Shown one piece after another: positions 27,957 to 36,990 of a stretch of DNA of 64,000 bases. Source of the stretch: an uncultured Pelagibacteraceae bacterium (GTDB taxonomy: Bacteria > Pseudomonadota > Alphaproteobacteria > Pelagibacterales > Pelagibacteraceae); the NCBI GenBank assembly GCA_902594915.1, contig CACJOA010000001.1, positions 78,832 to 142,831 on the forward strand. Reading direction: 5' to 3'. Position 1 is the stretch's first letter; every line of letters starts with the position of its first letter. The notes under the pieces are model-generated. The model saw nothing but the letters and a program-made list of their open reading frames with translations. It had not been told where the DNA came from and searched no databases. The position numbers and the translations under genes were made by a program.

Positions 27957-27971
27957 GAACAAAACAAGAAC
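27957..27971 (+). promoter_or_regulatory. SOS (LexA-type) operator of umuDC
   Basis: GAAC-AAAACAA-GAAC is an exact match to the alphaproteobacterial SOS box GAAC-N7-GAAC. It covers the predicted transcription start and ends at the base before the umuD ATG. The recA promoter carries GAAC-AAAATGT-GTAC, sharing the half-site and the first four spacer bases. Confidence 0.75.
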
Positions 27972-28367
27972 ATGAAACTAACTATTCCCTATTATCTGCA
28001 TAAAGCTGGTGCTGGTTTCCCGTCACCTGCCACTGATTATATCGAAGAAGATATCGATCTGAACATGCATTTAATCAAAAATGTTCCAGCTACTTTCATC
28101 ATCAGGGTTCAGGGCAAATCCATGGTCGATGTTGGAATTAATGACGGGGACTTATTAGTTGTCGATAAAAGCTTAAAACCAAAAAACTTTTCAACCGTTA
28201 TTGCAAATGTTCATGATGAGCTTGTGGTTAAAACTTTAGTTCAAGAAAGAGATAAAAAATTTCTATCATCTGGCTCTAAGGATTTTTCAAATAGAATTTT
28301 AATTAACGAAGAAGAAGATGTTTTCATTTGGGGGGTTGTGACGTATGTCATCCATTCAACGTACTAA
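27972..28367 (+). CDS. umuD: UmuD-type translesion polymerase accessory protein
   Basis: This is the self-cleaving S24-peptidase subunit of polymerase V, 131 residues. The catalytic dyad is Ser50 (QGKSMVDVGINDGD) and Lys87 (ELVVKTL), 37 apart as in E. coli UmuD. The probable cleavage site is Ala14-Gly15 in KAGAGFPSPATDY, so the N-terminal arm is about ten residues shorter than in E. coli. RecA filaments trigger cleavage in the known system. It overlaps umuC by 23 nt and has an SOS box directly before its ATG. Confidence 0.95.
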   Translation: MKLTIPYYLHKAGAGFPSPATDYIEEDIDLNMHLIKNVPATFIIRVQGKSMVDVGINDGDLLVVDKSLKPKNFSTVIANVHDELVVKTLVQERDKKFLSSGSKDFSNRILINEEEDVFIWGVVTYVIHSTY

Positions 28368-29622
28368 AAAAATAGGTTTAGTTGATTGTAATTCTTTCTA
28401 TGTTTCATGTGAAAGATTATTCAATCCAAGAATAAGAAAAAAACCTGTGGTTGTATTATCTAATAATGATGGTTGTATTATTTCTAGATCCAATGAAGCA
28501 AAAGCATTAGGAATTAAAATGGGTGAACCTTATTTTAAAGCAAAAGATATTATCATTAAAAATAAAGTTGAAGTTTTTTCATCAAATTATTCTTTATATG
28601 GAGACTTGTCTAGAAGAGTAATGAGAACCCTTAAAAGATTTAATACAGAAATAGAAGTATACTCAATTGATGAAGCATTTATAGATTTATCAAATTTTCC
28701 AGATTCAGAAGTTGAAAAAGTTGGCAGAGAAATCAGGGAAACAGTTTTACAGTGGACCGGAATCCCGACTAGCATTGGAATTGCTAAAACTAAAACTTTA
28801 AGCAAGGTTGCAAATCATATTGCAAAGAAAAAACAGTCAGGTGTTACTAGTTTAATTGGTATCGAAAACTTAGATCCAATTTTGGAAAAAATTGAGATTA
28901 ATGATGTTTGGGGAGTTGGTAGGCAACTTACAAAGTTTTATCAAAAAAACGGAATTTATAATGCTAAACAACTTAAAAATAAATCTAATACTTGGATTAA
29001 AAAATGCTCTAACGTCTTAAGTTCGAGGACTGCAATGGAACTTAGAGGTATTCCCTGTATAAATTTAGAAACTACACAAACAAAAAGAAAAAGTTGTGTG
29101 GTCTCAAGATCGTTTGGAAAAAGAATTGAAAAGTTTCAAGAATTAAAAGAAGCGGTTGCGAACTATTGTTTAAATGCATCTGAGAAAATTAGATCAGAAT
29201 CTTTAGTTGCAAAAGCAATTACAGTTTTTGTAAGGACCAGTCCTTTTCAAAGAGATTACAGTTATTATTCAAATGCAAAAACAGTTGATTTTCCAATCGC
29301 AACAAATAATAGTATTGAGACTGTTAAAACTGCCATTTCAATTTTAGAAAGTATTTTCAAAAATGGTTGCCGGTATCAAAAAGCAGGTGTCATGCTTACA
29401 GGATTGCGTAATGATGACGGAAGGAAAAATTTATTTTCATCAGAAAAAGATGAAAAAATAAAAACCTTAATGAAATCAATCGATAATACTAATTATAGAT
29501 ATGGGCGATCAACATTAAGCTTAGCTAGTGCAGGTGTTCATAAAAAATGGAATATGCGAAGACAATACTCCTCTAAAATAGATACAGCTGATTTTTATTG
29601 TCTGCCAACAATTAGAGTTTAA
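28345..29622 (+). CDS. umuC: Y-family DNA polymerase V catalytic subunit
   Basis: UmuC with cleaved UmuD carries out error-prone synthesis across DNA lesions. It has 425 residues, normal for the family. The metal-binding carboxylates are in GLVDCNSFYVSCERLFNP at the N-terminus and YSIDEAFIDLS near residue 105; little-finger motifs such as RKSCVVSRSFGKR follow near 250. The ATG at 28345 overlaps umuD by 23 nt, implying coupling. In a UV-exposed surface-ocean bacterium this fits light-damage tolerance. Confidence 0.97.
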   Translation: MSSIQRTKKIGLVDCNSFYVSCERLFNPRIRKKPVVVLSNNDGCIISRSNEAKALGIKMGEPYFKAKDIIIKNKVEVFSSNYSLYGDLSRRVMRTLKRFNTEIEVYSIDEAFIDLSNFPDSEVEKVGREIRETVLQWTGIPTSIGIAKTKTLSKVANHIAKKKQSGVTSLIGIENLDPILEKIEINDVWGVGRQLTKFYQKNGIYNAKQLKNKSNTWIKKCSNVLSSRTAMELRGIPCINLETTQTKRKSCVVSRSFGKRIEKFQELKEAVANYCLNASEKIRSESLVAKAITVFVRTSPFQRDYSYYSNAKTVDFPIATNNSIETVKTAISILESIFKNGCRYQKAGVMLTGLRNDDGRKNLFSSEKDEKIKTLMKSIDNTNYRYGRSTLSLASAGVHKKWNMRRQYSSKIDTADFYCLPTIRV

Positions 29623-29631
29623 TCAATTTTA

Positions 29632-32319
29632 TTATCCAGTATTTTTCATAGCAGCGGAAATACCTGCTATAGAGGTTAGCAAAGCATCCTCTAAATATTT
29701 TCTATTATTTTTATCTTTTTTCTTTTTTAATTTGTAAATAACTATTGGCTGAATAATATTTAAAACCTCGGAGTAAATATTTCTTGCTAATACCTTGGAT
29801 CTAAATTCTTTTCTTATCTTCAAAATTTCCTTAGGAGTAATTCTTTTATTTAATTCCTTTATTGTATCAAATTGAAATCTCAGTTTTTGTCCAACTCTTT
29901 GAAGTTTTTTATCAGCGAGAAACTCCTCGTAAATTTTTGAAATTTCTGGATCAGCTTTAGAAATTACCATATCAAGCATATCAAGCATTGAATTAAAAAA
30001 AGGCCAATTTTTTTCCATATCATATAAAGTTTTTCTAAACTGTTTGATATAAGAGTATCTTAATGCTTCTGCACTTCCTAACCAGGCTGGAAGCATTAAT
30101 CTGATCTGTGTCCATGCAAAAACCCACGGTATTGCTCTTAAACTTTTTATATTATCAACATTTTTTCTTTTTGATGGTCTTGAACCAATAGATAACTTTC
30201 CAAGTGCCTTATGAGGAGTGACAGTCCTAAAATACTCAATAAAATCTGAACTTTGATTAATGTTTTTTCTATATGAATTTTTTGAAATTTCAGACATTTT
30301 TTCAATTAAATTTCTCCAATTTTTTTTTGGAATTGGTGGAGGATTTAATGTGGCCTCTGTAACAGCACCAATGTAACTACATAAATTATAATTAGCTAAA
30401 GGCTCATAACCATACTTTTGTTGAATAACTTCTCCTTGATCAGTAATTCTTATATTGCCATTAACTGAATTAGGGGGTTGTGATCTTAAAGTAGCCTGTA
30501 TCGGACCTCCTCCTCTACCAGCTGATCCCCCTCTGCCGTGAAAAAAAGTTACTTTTATCTTAAATTTTTTTGCTAGTCTTATTATTTGTTCTTGTGCTTT
30601 ATATTGATGCCAACTAGCACATATTTTTCCAGCATCCTTACTTGAGTCTGAATATCCAATCATAACCTCCTGATTATGGTTAATCAGTCTTCTATACCAT
30701 TTTTGTGAGAATAAAGTTTCCATTATGTATTTTGCATTAATAAGATCATCTAAAGTTTCAAATAAGGGAACTACTCTCAATTTGTTTTTAATATTTGCCT
30801 CTTTTTGCAAAAAAGATACTGATAAAATATCTGATGCAGATGTTGTCATTGAAATTACATATGCACCTAAACACTCCGATGGTTCATTAGATAAGGTTTT
30901 GAAGGTGGCCCAAACTTCTTTATTTTCTTTATTCTTAAATGAGAAATTTCTAATACTATTAGATTTAGAAGTTATCAATTTCTTTAAAAAATTTAATTTT
31001 TCTTTTTCAGTAAAATTTGAATAATCTTTTTTATACTTTGTTTTAACAAACTCAGATATTAATTGTTTATGTCTTGCAGATTCTTGCCTGATATCTAATC
31101 TCGCTAAATTAATCCCAAAACATTTAGCTCGCCTCATTAAATCCAACAATTCACCACTAGCAATGTTTTCATTTTGGTTTTGCTCTAAAGACTCTCTTAC
31201 TACTCTTAGTGGTTTGAGAATTTCTTCTCGAGAACTTAATAGTTTTTTTTGATCTAATGTCTTGTTATGGACCAGATGTTGTTCGATAGCTCTGTGAGTA
31301 ATTCTCATTTTATCCCTCAAAGGCCTTAGGAAAACTCTATAAGGCTCAAAAGATTGACCAACTTTATTTAAGATTTTTTTTGAGGCTTTTTTCATAGAAT
31401 ATGATCTTATAATTTTAGTAAGAGCTTTTTCATATAATTTAGCTGCTTCCCATCTAGAAAGTAAAATTACTTTTCTTGTGACATCTGAGGTAACATTAGG
31501 GTTACCGTCTCGATCACCACCCATCCATGAGCCAAATACAATAGGATTAAAATTTTTTGGTAAATTTTTACCCATATTTTTTAGAAATATAGAATTTAAT
31601 TTTCTGTAAACTTTTGGAACAGTATCCCACAAACTATCTTCGATGATAGCCAATCCCCATCTCGCTTCATCAAATGGTGATGGTTTGAATCTCTTAAGAT
31701 CATCCGTATTCCAAATAATTGTTAACTCATCATAAAGATTTTTGTCAAGAGCTTTTAATTTTGAAGGAAAATTTTTAAACAATTCCCGTTCTTCCAGTAT
31801 CTCAATAATCTTGTGATATTTTTGAATTAAAGTTCTTCTTTTTACTTCTGTAGGATGAGCAGTCAAAACAATACCTATATTAAGATTTTTTGCTAAATCA
31901 TAAATTTTATTATCTGAAAGATTTTTTTTTCTAAATAGGTCCTCAAAAATTTCCTCTATAAATAAATTTTTTTTATTCAATTTTTTCTTATTATTTTCAT
32001 TTTCATTTATACTTCTAGAGGCATCAACTAGCTCAGCTAAATTTATAAAATTCATAAAATGTGAAAATGCTCGGGTTAATCTAAGAGTATTTTTAGAATC
32101 AAGCCTTTTTATTGTATTAATTACATCAGTATTTAATTTTTTTGAATTTGGATTGACTTTATTTGCTTTTGATAATTTTCTGACTTTTTCAACTAAACTA
32201 AAAAACTTTTGTCCCTCTTGTGCCTTTATCACATGTCCTAATATATTTCCTAAGTGTCTGACATCCTCTCTTAAAAGTTTTGTGGGAATTCTTTCGTAAT
32301 AAAGGTCTTTTTTTTTCAT
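29632..32319 (-). CDS. ppc: Phosphoenolpyruvate carboxylase
   Basis: Ppc fixes bicarbonate onto PEP to form oxaloacetate, replenishing the TCA cycle. It has 895 residues. The catalytic His is in VLTAHPTEVKRRTL near residue 155; the second signature reads FFHGRGGSAGRGGGP near residue 590, with SA replacing the usual TV. The chain ends in the invariant NTG. The start overlaps the GT2 gene by 4 nt, an odd pairing of anaplerosis with envelope glycan genes. Confidence 0.98.
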   Translation of the reverse strand: MKKKDLYYERIPTKLLREDVRHLGNILGHVIKAQEGQKFFSLVEKVRKLSKANKVNPNSKKLNTDVINTIKRLDSKNTLRLTRAFSHFMNFINLAELVDASRSINENENNKKKLNKKNLFIEEIFEDLFRKKNLSDNKIYDLAKNLNIGIVLTAHPTEVKRRTLIQKYHKIIEILEERELFKNFPSKLKALDKNLYDELTIIWNTDDLKRFKPSPFDEARWGLAIIEDSLWDTVPKVYRKLNSIFLKNMGKNLPKNFNPIVFGSWMGGDRDGNPNVTSDVTRKVILLSRWEAAKLYEKALTKIIRSYSMKKASKKILNKVGQSFEPYRVFLRPLRDKMRITHRAIEQHLVHNKTLDQKKLLSSREEILKPLRVVRESLEQNQNENIASGELLDLMRRAKCFGINLARLDIRQESARHKQLISEFVKTKYKKDYSNFTEKEKLNFLKKLITSKSNSIRNFSFKNKENKEVWATFKTLSNEPSECLGAYVISMTTSASDILSVSFLQKEANIKNKLRVVPLFETLDDLINAKYIMETLFSQKWYRRLINHNQEVMIGYSDSSKDAGKICASWHQYKAQEQIIRLAKKFKIKVTFFHGRGGSAGRGGGPIQATLRSQPPNSVNGNIRITDQGEVIQQKYGYEPLANYNLCSYIGAVTEATLNPPPIPKKNWRNLIEKMSEISKNSYRKNINQSSDFIEYFRTVTPHKALGKLSIGSRPSKRKNVDNIKSLRAIPWVFAWTQIRLMLPAWLGSAEALRYSYIKQFRKTLYDMEKNWPFFNSMLDMLDMVISKADPEISKIYEEFLADKKLQRVGQKLRFQFDTIKELNKRITPKEILKIRKEFRSKVLARNIYSEVLNIIQPIVIYKLKKKKDKNNRKYLEDALLTSIAGISAAMKNTG

Positions 32320-33185
32320 TTAATATTCTCAATATCATTTATTTGGCTTAAACAATTTTTAAATTCTTCCATATTTTCTCTTAAAGCTAAATTTGAAATT
32401 AAATAGACTGCAATTAATAAAAAAAATAATGGTATTGCAGTAATAATAGAGGCATTACTTTTTATTAATAAGATATATAGAATTACAAATAGAGCAGAAC
32501 GAATTAAGAATGTTTTTCTAAAAACACTTATGATTGACAAAGAATGTTTTATCAAATTATAAAAGCTCATCTTAGATGGACCAAAATACCTAGTTCCTCT
32601 TGTGGAAGGTATTGTTATTAGTTTATCTTCTATTTTTCTCAAAGAACCTGAAAAACTATTCCAAGTTGCTTTTTCATTAATCATTTTTTTTACTGTAGAT
32701 TTAGATAAACAAGTAAAATTTCCAAATTTAATTAGTTTTCCAACAAAAACGAAAGTTATTAATTTATGTAATTGATAACATATTTTAAAAGTTAAACTTT
32801 CTGATCTTTTTATTCTCTCACCAACTATTGGTTTATCCTGAGAATTTTCAATTTTACCTAAGAATGCCAATATTTCCTCTGGCCTATCTTCACCATCACC
32901 GTCCATAGGAATAACATAATCAAATTGATCTTTTTCAAATATAAATTTTAGACCTGTAGCTATACATCGCGCATGACCTTGATTTTTTTTCATATTTAAA
33001 ATTTTAATTGTTTCAATTTTTTTTAGATTTTTAATTTCATCTCCATGATCATGGTTAGACGCATCATTGACTAAAATAACTGAAATATTAAATTTTTCAG
33101 AAAAATTTAATTTATCGATTTCATAAATTAATTTAGATACTGATTGCCAGTCGTTAAAGACAGGAATTAAAATTATTATTTTCAT
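32316..33185 (-). CDS. Family 2 glycosyltransferase with C-terminal membrane helices
   Basis: This 289-residue protein has a GT-A fold: IILIPVFNDWQSVSKLIYEI at the N-terminus, VNDASNHDHG and the DxD site VIPMDGDGED at about residues 90-99. Two hydrophobic helices end the chain (about 228-270). This resembles polyprenyl-phosphate sugar synthases (DPM1/ArnC-like) that feed membrane GT-C enzymes, and such an enzyme is encoded directly upstream. The donor sugar is unknown. Confidence 0.85.
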   Translation of the reverse strand: MKIIILIPVFNDWQSVSKLIYEIDKLNFSEKFNISVILVNDASNHDHGDEIKNLKKIETIKILNMKKNQGHARCIATGLKFIFEKDQFDYVIPMDGDGEDRPEEILAFLGKIENSQDKPIVGERIKRSESLTFKICYQLHKLITFVFVGKLIKFGNFTCLSKSTVKKMINEKATWNSFSGSLRKIEDKLITIPSTRGTRYFGPSKMSFYNLIKHSLSIISVFRKTFLIRSALFVILYILLIKSNASIITAIPLFFLLIAVYLISNLALRENMEEFKNCLSQINDIENIK

Positions 33186-33193
33186 ATATTAAG

Positions 33194-34516
33194 TTAATAT
33201 CTCCCTAGGCATACGTCATCTATACAAAAAAATTGTGAGGATTTATTTAAGATTTCATTATTTGTGGTGCCTTCCCATTTTGGCCTAGACTTTAAGTGAT
33301 AAGAAAGATTGCCAGCTTTCCATTCATCACCTGTTACGAATTCTATTTCTTTTTTAAAATCTTGTTCCCAAGTAATTTGAACCTTATCAGCAATCTGTTT
33401 ACCAGGATAATCAGTTCTTTTGTCTGACTGCGTTAGCGAAATGTATGCATAACAAATGGGTGACAAAAAAAATAAAAACAAGAAAAAATATAAAAATGAA
33501 TTTATATTTTTTAAATATATTTGAGACTTAAATAAATAAATCACAAAAATCCCAAAAAATAGATAAAAGGGAGTCATCCACATTGTTCTAATTCTTGATC
33601 CAAAAAATATAGAGGTTAATAAAATTAATAAAAGAGGTACAATATTAACAAATATCAGAAAGACTAATCTTTTATCATTTAGGTCAAATTTAAATCTAAT
33701 TTTATTAATTATTAAAAAAAACAAAAAGAAAAATGGTATAAGAATTATAATTTGTTTAAATAAAAAAATAGTTGGATTTGTTAAATGATTTAGAATTACC
33801 ATCTCCTCTAAACCTGATCTATTTAAGGCATATGTAATTGTAATAAATTGATTATTAAATAACCAAATTAAATGCGGCACTAGAAGGACAAAAAATATCT
33901 CAATAATAATTAAATATTTAAAATCAAATTTCTTATTTCTTTTTATAAAAATTGAATACACAAAAAATAAAAAGATTGATAGCAACAAATAAAAAAATAA
34001 ATATTTCGACAAAAAGCCTACAGCTGCAAAAAAACTGACGAAAAAACAGTCGATAAATTTTATATTTTTAGAGTCATAAATTTTCCAAGAATAATAAACA
34101 ACTAAAGACCAAAAAGGTAATTGGCAAACATTCACATTAAACTCTGGTGTGGTAAAATTATAGAAATATATAGCCTCTAACAAAAGTACTGATATTAAAC
34201 TTAATTTTAAATTAGCTAAAATTTCATTACCAAGTTTAAATACATAATAAAACGCAGTTATAACAAAAATTTGACTTAAAAGATAAAACGACCAGTCTTT
34301 TGGACCAAAAATATTGAAAAAAACTTCTGAGAAAAAGGCGCTTAATGGAGGATGTTTGTTAAATCCCCAATCCAAATTACTTCCCCAAGCTAAAGCTTCT
34401 ATTGTATCAAGAGGTAAATTTTTATTTGTTAAAGAAGGAATCAAAGTCCAGATAATTAAGTGCGCTAAAGCAAAAATAAAAAATATATTATTAATATTTC
34501 TGTTCAAAACATTCAT
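33194..34516 (-). CDS. GT-C fold membrane glycosyltransferase (PMT/ArnT-like)
   Basis: This polytopic membrane protein of 440 residues has about ten helices and a C-terminal soluble tail. The first luminal loop has DTIEALAWGSNLDWGFNKHPPL, the E/D-rich and KHPP motif typical of PMT_2 (GT39/83) enzymes such as ArnT. The start is set at ATG 34516 (MNVLNRN). An upstream in-frame ATG at 34552 would add twelve mostly polar residues. It is followed by a DPM1-like GT2 gene after 8 nt, a logical donor-acceptor pair acting on lipid A or surface glycan. Two cysteines sit near the C-terminus (FFCIDDVCLG). Confidence 0.8.
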   Translation of the reverse strand: MNVLNRNINNIFFIFALAHLIIWTLIPSLTNKNLPLDTIEALAWGSNLDWGFNKHPPLSAFFSEVFFNIFGPKDWSFYLLSQIFVITAFYYVFKLGNEILANLKLSLISVLLLEAIYFYNFTTPEFNVNVCQLPFWSLVVYYSWKIYDSKNIKFIDCFFVSFFAAVGFLSKYLFFYLLLSIFLFFVYSIFIKRNKKFDFKYLIIIEIFFVLLVPHLIWLFNNQFITITYALNRSGLEEMVILNHLTNPTIFLFKQIIILIPFFFLFFLIINKIRFKFDLNDKRLVFLIFVNIVPLLLILLTSIFFGSRIRTMWMTPFYLFFGIFVIYLFKSQIYLKNINSFLYFFLFLFFLSPICYAYISLTQSDKRTDYPGKQIADKVQITWEQDFKKEIEFVTGDEWKAGNLSYHLKSRPKWEGTTNNEILNKSSQFFCIDDVCLGRY

Positions 34517-34595
34517 AAGTAAATATTTACAATAATTAAGGTTGCTTGACACGCATAATTTGCTGAATATACTCCGACGAATTCAATTTGAAAAT

Positions 34596-35120
34596 ATGCC
34601 GAAAACCAATAAAGTTAAAAAAAAAGTTGCAAAAGTTAAGATCAAAACAACTAGTAAAACTAAATCAAAAGTAGTTAATAAACTAAAAAGTAGTAATAAA
34701 GGTCTTATCAAAATTTCCAAGACATACATGCCTAAAGATACAGAAAAATATATGTGCGAAAAACACAAAATTTTTTTTAGAATGAAGCTCCAAGATTGGA
34801 AGAAAGAATTAATAAAAGCTAATAATGAAGCTCTTTATAATGGAAGTATGGATGACAATAGTATTTCTGCTGACATAGTTGATCAAGCTAGTTCTTACAC
34901 AGACAAAAATGTTGAGATGAAAGCAATCAATAGACAAATAAAACTTATTTCTGAAATTGATAAAGCTTTAGCAAGAATTCGAGAAGATACTTACGGATTT
35001 TGTTTAGATACTGCAGAGCCCATTGGTTTAAAAAGACTAATGGCGAGACCAGTGGCCAAATATACTATTGCAGCACAAGAGAAACATGAAAAAAATGAGA
35101 AAGTACATGCCGATGACTAA
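34596..35120 (+). CDS. dksA: DksA-type transcription factor, single-cysteine form
   Basis: DksA binds the RNA polymerase secondary channel and works with ppGpp in the stringent response. I start at ATG 34596 (MPKTNKVKKK, 174 aa), since the upstream in-frame ATG adds residues unlike the family. A lysine-rich N-terminal extension of about 60 residues precedes the coiled coil (about 75-125, with IVDQASSYTD at its tip). In the zinc-finger region only one of four Cys remains (YGFCLDTAEPIGLKRL, then KYTIAAQ). Alphaproteobacterial DksA proteins with one Cys are known. The stop overlaps the next ORF (ATGACTAA). Confidence 0.93.
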   Translation: MPKTNKVKKKVAKVKIKTTSKTKSKVVNKLKSSNKGLIKISKTYMPKDTEKYMCEKHKIFFRMKLQDWKKELIKANNEALYNGSMDDNSISADIVDQASSYTDKNVEMKAINRQIKLISEIDKALARIREDTYGFCLDTAEPIGLKRLMARPVAKYTIAAQEKHEKNEKVHADD

Positions 35121-35250
35121 AAAAACAAAAAAAAACAAAAAAAATAAAACTGTTCATAATCCAATTACATACAACTTCACAAAAAAGTATATTTATTTTT
35201 ATTATGCCTTTTTTTGGATCCTTTTAATAATCTTTGTATTTACTAGATGA
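35113..35250 (+). CDS. Small basic single-pass membrane protein (45 aa), uncharacterised
   Basis: The ATG at 35113 overlaps the last codons of dksA. The product has a lysine-rich head (MTKKTKKNKKNKTVHN), then one hydrophobic helix of about 20 residues (YIYFYYAFFWILLIIFVF) ending in TR. The positive-inside charge pattern suggests the N-terminus stays in the cytoplasm. It matches no family known to me. Support comes from its overlap with dksA upstream and the ATGA overlap with another small ORF downstream. Poly-A coding could also be fortuitous. Confidence 0.5.
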   Translation: MTKKTKKNKKNKTVHNPITYNFTKKYIYFYYAFFWILLIIFVFTR

Positions 35251-35351
35251 ATATTAAATTTGTGTTAATCATAGTTGTTATTCTGGCCATAGAATTGTCC
35301 GGCCATGGCATTGTAGTATCTTTAATGAGATTAATGAACTCGATGGGATAA
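35247..35351 (+). CDS. Micro-ORF, 34-aa hydrophobic peptide, uncharacterised
   Basis: The ATG overlaps the stop of the preceding 45-aa ORF as ATGA. The peptide begins MNIKFVLIIVVILAIELSG, one hydrophobic segment, and ends IVVSLMRLMNSMG. The stop at 35349-35351 abuts the stop of the convergent GST gene with no gap, so the ORF exactly fills the space to that gene. Its base composition (for example CCGGCCATGGC) is less AT-biased than intergenic DNA here. Function unknown. Confidence 0.45.
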   Translation: MNIKFVLIIVVILAIELSGHGIVVSLMRLMNSMG

Positions 35352-35978
35352 CTATGCTTTTGGAGGAATTTCATTCTTATCCATAAATGCAAAACCCTTA
35401 ATCACAGCTTCTCTACCAGAGATTTCATTATACCATCTAGTAAGATTTTTAAATTTTGATAGTCCAATATCATGCCATTCATGTCTAGCAATCCAAGGGA
35501 AGGTGGCAATGTCAGCAATACTGTATTCGTTTCCTGACAAAAACTTAGATGATGACAATCTTAAATCAAGATCTTCATATATCTTTTTTGAAATTTTAAA
35601 ATATCTATCTTCTCCAAATTCACTTTTACCTGGATTATAATGATGAAACTGGTGGTGTTGACCTAGCATTGGACCAACATATCCCATTTGTGCCATTAGC
35701 CATTGGTTAATAACTAATCTGTTTTTTTTGTCGTAAAATTTTCCACTTTTTTCAGCTAAATAAATAAGAATTGCCCCAGACTCAAAAACTGTTTCATTGG
35801 TATCATAATCAATTATAACTGGAATTTTGTTTAACGGACTTATCTTTTTAAATTTATCATTAAACTGTTCTCCTTTATTTAGATCAATCTTGGTTATCTT
35901 ATAATCAAACCCAATTTCTTCGAGCATGATGCTAATTTTTTTTCCATTAGGAGTATTTGCAGAAAATAACTCAATCAC
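35352..35978 (-). CDS. Glutathione S-transferase, nu-class (YfcG-like)
   Basis: This 208-residue protein has a thioredoxin-fold N-terminal domain (MIELFSANTPNGKKISIMLEE) and an all-helical C-terminal domain. The TPNGKK motif corresponds to the Thr/Asn pair of nu-class enzymes such as E. coli YfcG, which act as disulfide reductases with two bound glutathiones. The glutathione contact NKIPVIID with its cis-proline is at about residues 50-57. It overlaps the ferredoxin reductase gene by 8 nt and probably shares its transcript, a redox grouping. Confidence 0.9.
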   Translation of the reverse strand: MIELFSANTPNGKKISIMLEEIGFDYKITKIDLNKGEQFNDKFKKISPLNKIPVIIDYDTNETVFESGAILIYLAEKSGKFYDKKNRLVINQWLMAQMGYVGPMLGQHHQFHHYNPGKSEFGEDRYFKISKKIYEDLDLRLSSSKFLSGNEYSIADIATFPWIARHEWHDIGLSKFKNLTRWYNEISGREAVIKGFAFMDKNEIPPKA

Positions 35979-36990
35979 TTTTTACACCAAGCCTATCTTT
36001 TATAGTCTTAGATGATGTTGTAAATTCAAATCTATATTTTTCATTTGGTCTTGCTAATTTGAAACATGCTCGGGCAGCTAAGGCTCCCTCGTGAAAACCA
36101 GATAAAATAAGTTTAAGCTTTCCGGGGTAATTACAAATATCGCCAACTGCATAAATACCTTTTTGGTTAGTCTCAAATTTTTCAGTGTCTACTTCAATCG
36201 TCTTTTTATCAATATTCAAACCCCAATTTGCTATTGGTCCAAGCTGCATTATTAAACCAAAAAAACCTAATGCAAAATCTGTTTTAAGTTGTTTAATTTT
36301 ATTGTCATCGTTTTTAATTTCAATCTCATCTAATTGATTTTCTCCTTTAACTGCTGTCATTTGATATCTAGTTAAAAGGGTAATTTTACCTGCTTTAGCT
36401 AACTCATGAACCATGTCTACCGTTGCTTGAGCTCCTCTAAAATCATCTCTTCTGTGAACTAAGTTTACTTTAGAATTTTTTGATAATTCAACTGCCCAGT
36501 CTAAAGCACTATCTCCTCCTCCAAATATTGTTACAGTTTTTCCTTCGAAAATTTTTTTATCTTTTATTGAATAAAATATGGATTTATTTTCAAATTTTTC
36601 ACATTCTTTGACAGGAAATTTTCTTGGTTCAAAAGATCCTACGCCACCAGCTATTATTACGTTAGGAGTTGAAAACATTGAGTTGTTATTTGTTTTTACA
36701 ATCCAATTATTTTCCTCTTTTTTAACCTCATCCACCCTTTCGCCTAAATGAATCTTTATATCAAAAGGTTTCAATTGATTTATTAAATTATTTGTCAACT
36801 CTTCCCCAGTGCATTCAGGAACTGCAGGAATATCATAAATTGGTTTATCTGGATAAAGCTCAATACATTGACCACCAATTTTATCTAAATTATCGACAAT
36901 CTCACAGTCAAGACCTATTAGTTTTAATTGATGAGCTGTAAACAGCCCTGTTGGTCCTGCTCCAATTATTAATGCATCTGTCTTATTCAT
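35971..36990 (-). CDS. Ferredoxin/flavodoxin-NADP+ reductase, thioredoxin-reductase-like
   Basis: This is a two-domain flavoenzyme of 339 residues. The FAD motif is IIGAGPTGLFTAHQL at residues 8-22, the NADPH motif VTIFGGGDSALDWAVELS near 168-185, and the second FAD motif GIYAVGDICNYPGK near 274-287. It lacks the CxxC redox pair of thioredoxin reductase, which identifies the YumC-type FNR family. It directly follows the ferredoxin gene with no gap, so the two are probably a functional pair. Electron direction cannot be told from sequence. Confidence 0.92.
   Translation of the reverse strand: MNKTDALIIGAGPTGLFTAHQLKLIGLDCEIVDNLDKIGGQCIELYPDKPIYDIPAVPECTGEELTNNLINQLKPFDIKIHLGERVDEVKKEENNWIVKTNNNSMFSTPNVIIAGGVGSFEPRKFPVKECEKFENKSIFYSIKDKKIFEGKTVTIFGGGDSALDWAVELSKNSKVNLVHRRDDFRGAQATVDMVHELAKAGKITLLTRYQMTAVKGENQLDEIEIKNDDNKIKQLKTDFALGFFGLIMQLGPIANWGLNIDKKTIEVDTEKFETNQKGIYAVGDICNYPGKLKLILSGFHEGALAARACFKLARPNEKYRFEFTTSSKTIKDRLGVKSD

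Noticed and set aside
35270-35310. Hairpin TGGCC / GGCCA as a terminator behind dksA
   Set aside because: The stem is only 5 bp with a 12-nt loop and no T run; the stretch is better read as part of the 34-aa ORF.
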